From RPQJ01 sp963754535 (GTDB lineage: Bacteria > Pseudomonadota > Gammaproteobacteria > Steroidobacterales > Steroidobacteraceae), in NCBI GenBank assembly GCA_963754535.1, contig CAVWGG010000013.1, positions 1-64,000 on the forward strand: a DNA stretch of 64,000 bases, in the 5' to 3' direction. Shown here piece after piece: positions 62,419 through 64,000 of this stretch; position 1 is the first letter of the stretch; every line of letters begins with the position of its first letter. A model generated the notes under the pieces. That model made no database searches, was not told the DNA's origin, and saw only the letters and a list, made by a program, of their open reading frames with translations. A program made the position numbers and the translations under genes.

Positions 62419-64000
62419 ATGTCTGACATCGCGCGCGAACTCCTGCACGTCAACCTCGAAGACGAGATGAAGCAGTCGTACCTCGATTACGCGATGAGCG
62501 TGATCGTGGGACGCGCGCTGCCCGACGTACGCGACGGACTGAAGCCGGTCCATCGTCGCGTGCTGTATGCCATGCGCGAGCTCGGCAACGAGTGGAACAA
62601 GTCCTACAAGAAGTCGGCCCGCGTCGTCGGCGACGTCATCGGCAAGTACCATCCGCACGGCGACACGGCCGCGTACGACACCATGGTTCGCATGGCGCAG
62701 CCGTTCTCGTTGCGTTACCTGCTGGTCGATGGGCAGGGCAACTTCGGCTCGGTAGACGGCGACTCGCCGGCCGCCATGCGTTACACCGAAGTCCGCATGT
62801 CGCGCCTCGCGGGCGAGCTGCTCGCCGACATCGACAAGGAAACCGTCGAGTTCGTGCCGAACTACGACGGGTCAGAGATCGAGCCCTCGGTGCTGCCCAC
62901 GCGCGTGCCGAACCTGCTGATCAACGGTTCGTCGGGCATTGCGGTCGGCATGGCCACGAACATTCCGCCGCACAACCTGGTCGAGATCGTCAACGCCTGC
63001 GTGGCGTACATCGACAATCCGGCCATCACGATTCCTGAACTGATGGAGCACGTGCCGGGGCCCGACTTCCCGACGGCCGGCATCATCAACGGCGCGCGCG
63101 AGATCTACAACGCGTACACGACCGGCCGCGGCCGCATCGTGGTCCGCGCCAAGGCCGAGATCGAGGAATACGACGACGCCGGCCGCGAGGCCATCATCGT
63201 CACCGAACTGCCTTACCAGGTGAACAAGGCGCGCCTGCTCGAGCGCATCGCCGACCTCGTGCGCGGCAAGCTGCTTGAAGGCATCTCCGAGCTGCGTGAC
63301 GAGTCCGACAAGGACGGCATGCGTGTCGTCATCGAACTGAAGCGCAACGAGAACGCGGAGATCGTCCTCAACAACCTGTACAAGCAGACGCCGATGGAGT
63401 CGGTGTTCGGCGTCAACATGGTGGCGCTGCTCGACGGCCAGCCGCGGCTGCTCAACCTCAAGGACATGATCGAGGCGTTCGTCCGCCACCGCCGTGAAGT
63501 GGTGACGCGCCGGACCGTATTCGACCTGCGCAAGGCCCGCGACCGCGGCCACATCCTCGAAGGCCTCGCGGTCGCGCTGGCCAACATCGATGAAATCATC
63601 GCGCTGATCAAGGCATCGCCTACGCCGCCGGAAGCGAAGGCGGCGTTGGTTGCCCGCGAGTGGCGCGGCGGGGCCGTGCCCGAGATGCTCGCCCGCGCAG
63701 GCGACGTCAGCGCGCGTCCCGAAGGCCTCGAAGCAGCCCTCGGCCTGCACGGCGGCATCTATCGCCTGTCGGAGACGCAGGCCCAGGCCATCCTCGACCT
63801 GCGCCTGCATCGCCTCACCGGTCTCGAGCAGGACAAGATCCTCGCCGAGTACGCCGAGCTGCTGGAGACCATCCGCGACCTCAGCGATATCCTGGCTCGG
63901 CCCGAGCGCCTGCTGCAGGTCATCCGCGACGAACTGCTGGCGATCCGCGACCAGTACGGCGACGAACGCCGCACGCGCATCGAGCGCGACGAATCCGACC
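62419..64000 (+). CDS. gyrA: DNA gyrase subunit A (3' truncated by window)
   Basis: 527 codons are visible before the right edge; the full protein would be about 850-890. N-terminus EMKQSYLDYAMSVIVGRALPDVRDGLKPVHRRVLYAM, the quinolone region KYHPHGDTAAYDTMVRMAQ with Thr at the E. coli Ser83 position and Asp at 87, and the catalytic Tyr in AAMRYTEVRM are all present. It introduces negative supercoils with GyrB. No terminator or second gene is visible before the edge. Confidence 0.97.
   Translation, partial: MSDIARELLHVNLEDEMKQSYLDYAMSVIVGRALPDVRDGLKPVHRRVLYAMRELGNEWNKSYKKSARVVGDVIGKYHPHGDTAAYDTMVRMAQPFSLRYLLVDGQGNFGSVDGDSPAAMRYTEVRMSRLAGELLADIDKETVEFVPNYDGSEIEPSVLPTRVPNLLINGSSGIAVGMATNIPPHNLVEIVNACVAYIDNPAITIPELMEHVPGPDFPTAGIINGAREIYNAYTTGRGRIVVRAKAEIEEYDDAGREAIIVTELPYQVNKARLLERIADLVRGKLLEGISELRDESDKDGMRVVIELKRNENAEIVLNNLYKQTPMESVFGVNMVALLDGQPRLLNLKDMIEAFVRHRREVVTRRTVFDLRKARDRGHILEGLAVALANIDEIIALIKASPTPPEAKAALVAREWRGGAVPEMLARAGDVSARPEGLEAALGLHGGIYRLSETQAQAILDLRLHRLTGLEQDKILAEYAELLETIRDLSDILARPERLLQVIRDELLAIRDQYGDERRTRIERDESD

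Overview
The window is a G+C-rich, gene-dense stretch of a bacterial chromosome. The gene content (ThrA fusion plus thrBC, RmuC, UbiG, GyrA with Thr at the quinolone position, oligoribonuclease, the yciB-yciI-bolA-ppiC cluster, the trpS-scpAB cluster) fits a gammaproteobacterium. I would guess a Xanthomonadales, Steroidobacterales or Nevskiales relative, but the genus cannot be fixed from sequence alone. Two genes carry single-base frameshifts, so a draft or metagenome assembly is possible. No rRNA, tRNA, insertion sequence, integrase or CRISPR array was seen.

Layout. 1-12.6 kb holds a GGDEF/EAL signalling protein (cut by the window edge), the DeaD RNA helicase with a structured leader, a homocysteine methyltransferase, an esterase, a PAP2 phosphatase, an agmatinase-family enzyme, SelO, a thioesterase, an M1 aminopeptidase lipoprotein and a small CPXCG protein. 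12.6-14.5 kb holds a bufferin-type metallophore operon (bufA-bufB-bufC). 14.7-17.4 kb holds a TerB-like protein, an orphan ParA-type ATPase, a secreted unknown and a MobA-like nucleotidyltransferase. 17.5-22.2 kb holds the threonine operon thrA-thrB-thrC, followed by a NERD protein. 22.9-27.5 kb holds a two-gene conflict module: a SIR2-TIR fusion translationally coupled to a membrane STAND NTPase with a long helical-repeat tail. 27.6-34.2 kb holds an M20 peptidase, TatD and a four-gene MacAB-like ABC exporter. 34.2-45.6 kb is housekeeping: a YgjP-type protein, kynA, DAHP synthase, a DUF2058-like protein, a peroxiredoxin, MAPEG and other membrane proteins, etfBA, rsgA, a Ste24 protease and orn.

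45.7-50 kb is the most unusual part. Its G+C drops to about half in the lines I counted. Two paralogous DUF6502-type proteins, each with a visible helix-turn-helix, flank a secreted protein built from 53 copies of the octapeptide DAIIGTGK followed by a DUF5666-like C-terminal domain. The array carries a one-base frameshift. Palindromic sites and a perfect CRP-type box lie upstream. This looks like a poorly described surface-protein and regulator locus.

50-64 kb returns to core genes: a frameshifted ppiC, then bolA, yciI, yciB, a YciO/Sua5 protein, trpS, scpA, scpB, a pseudouridine-synthase homologue that has lost its catalytic motif, a tightly overlapping six-gene minus-strand operon (TRZ/ATZ hydrolase, ubiG, gph, rmuC, squalene/phytoene synthase family, SDR), and the 5' part of gyrA running off the right edge.
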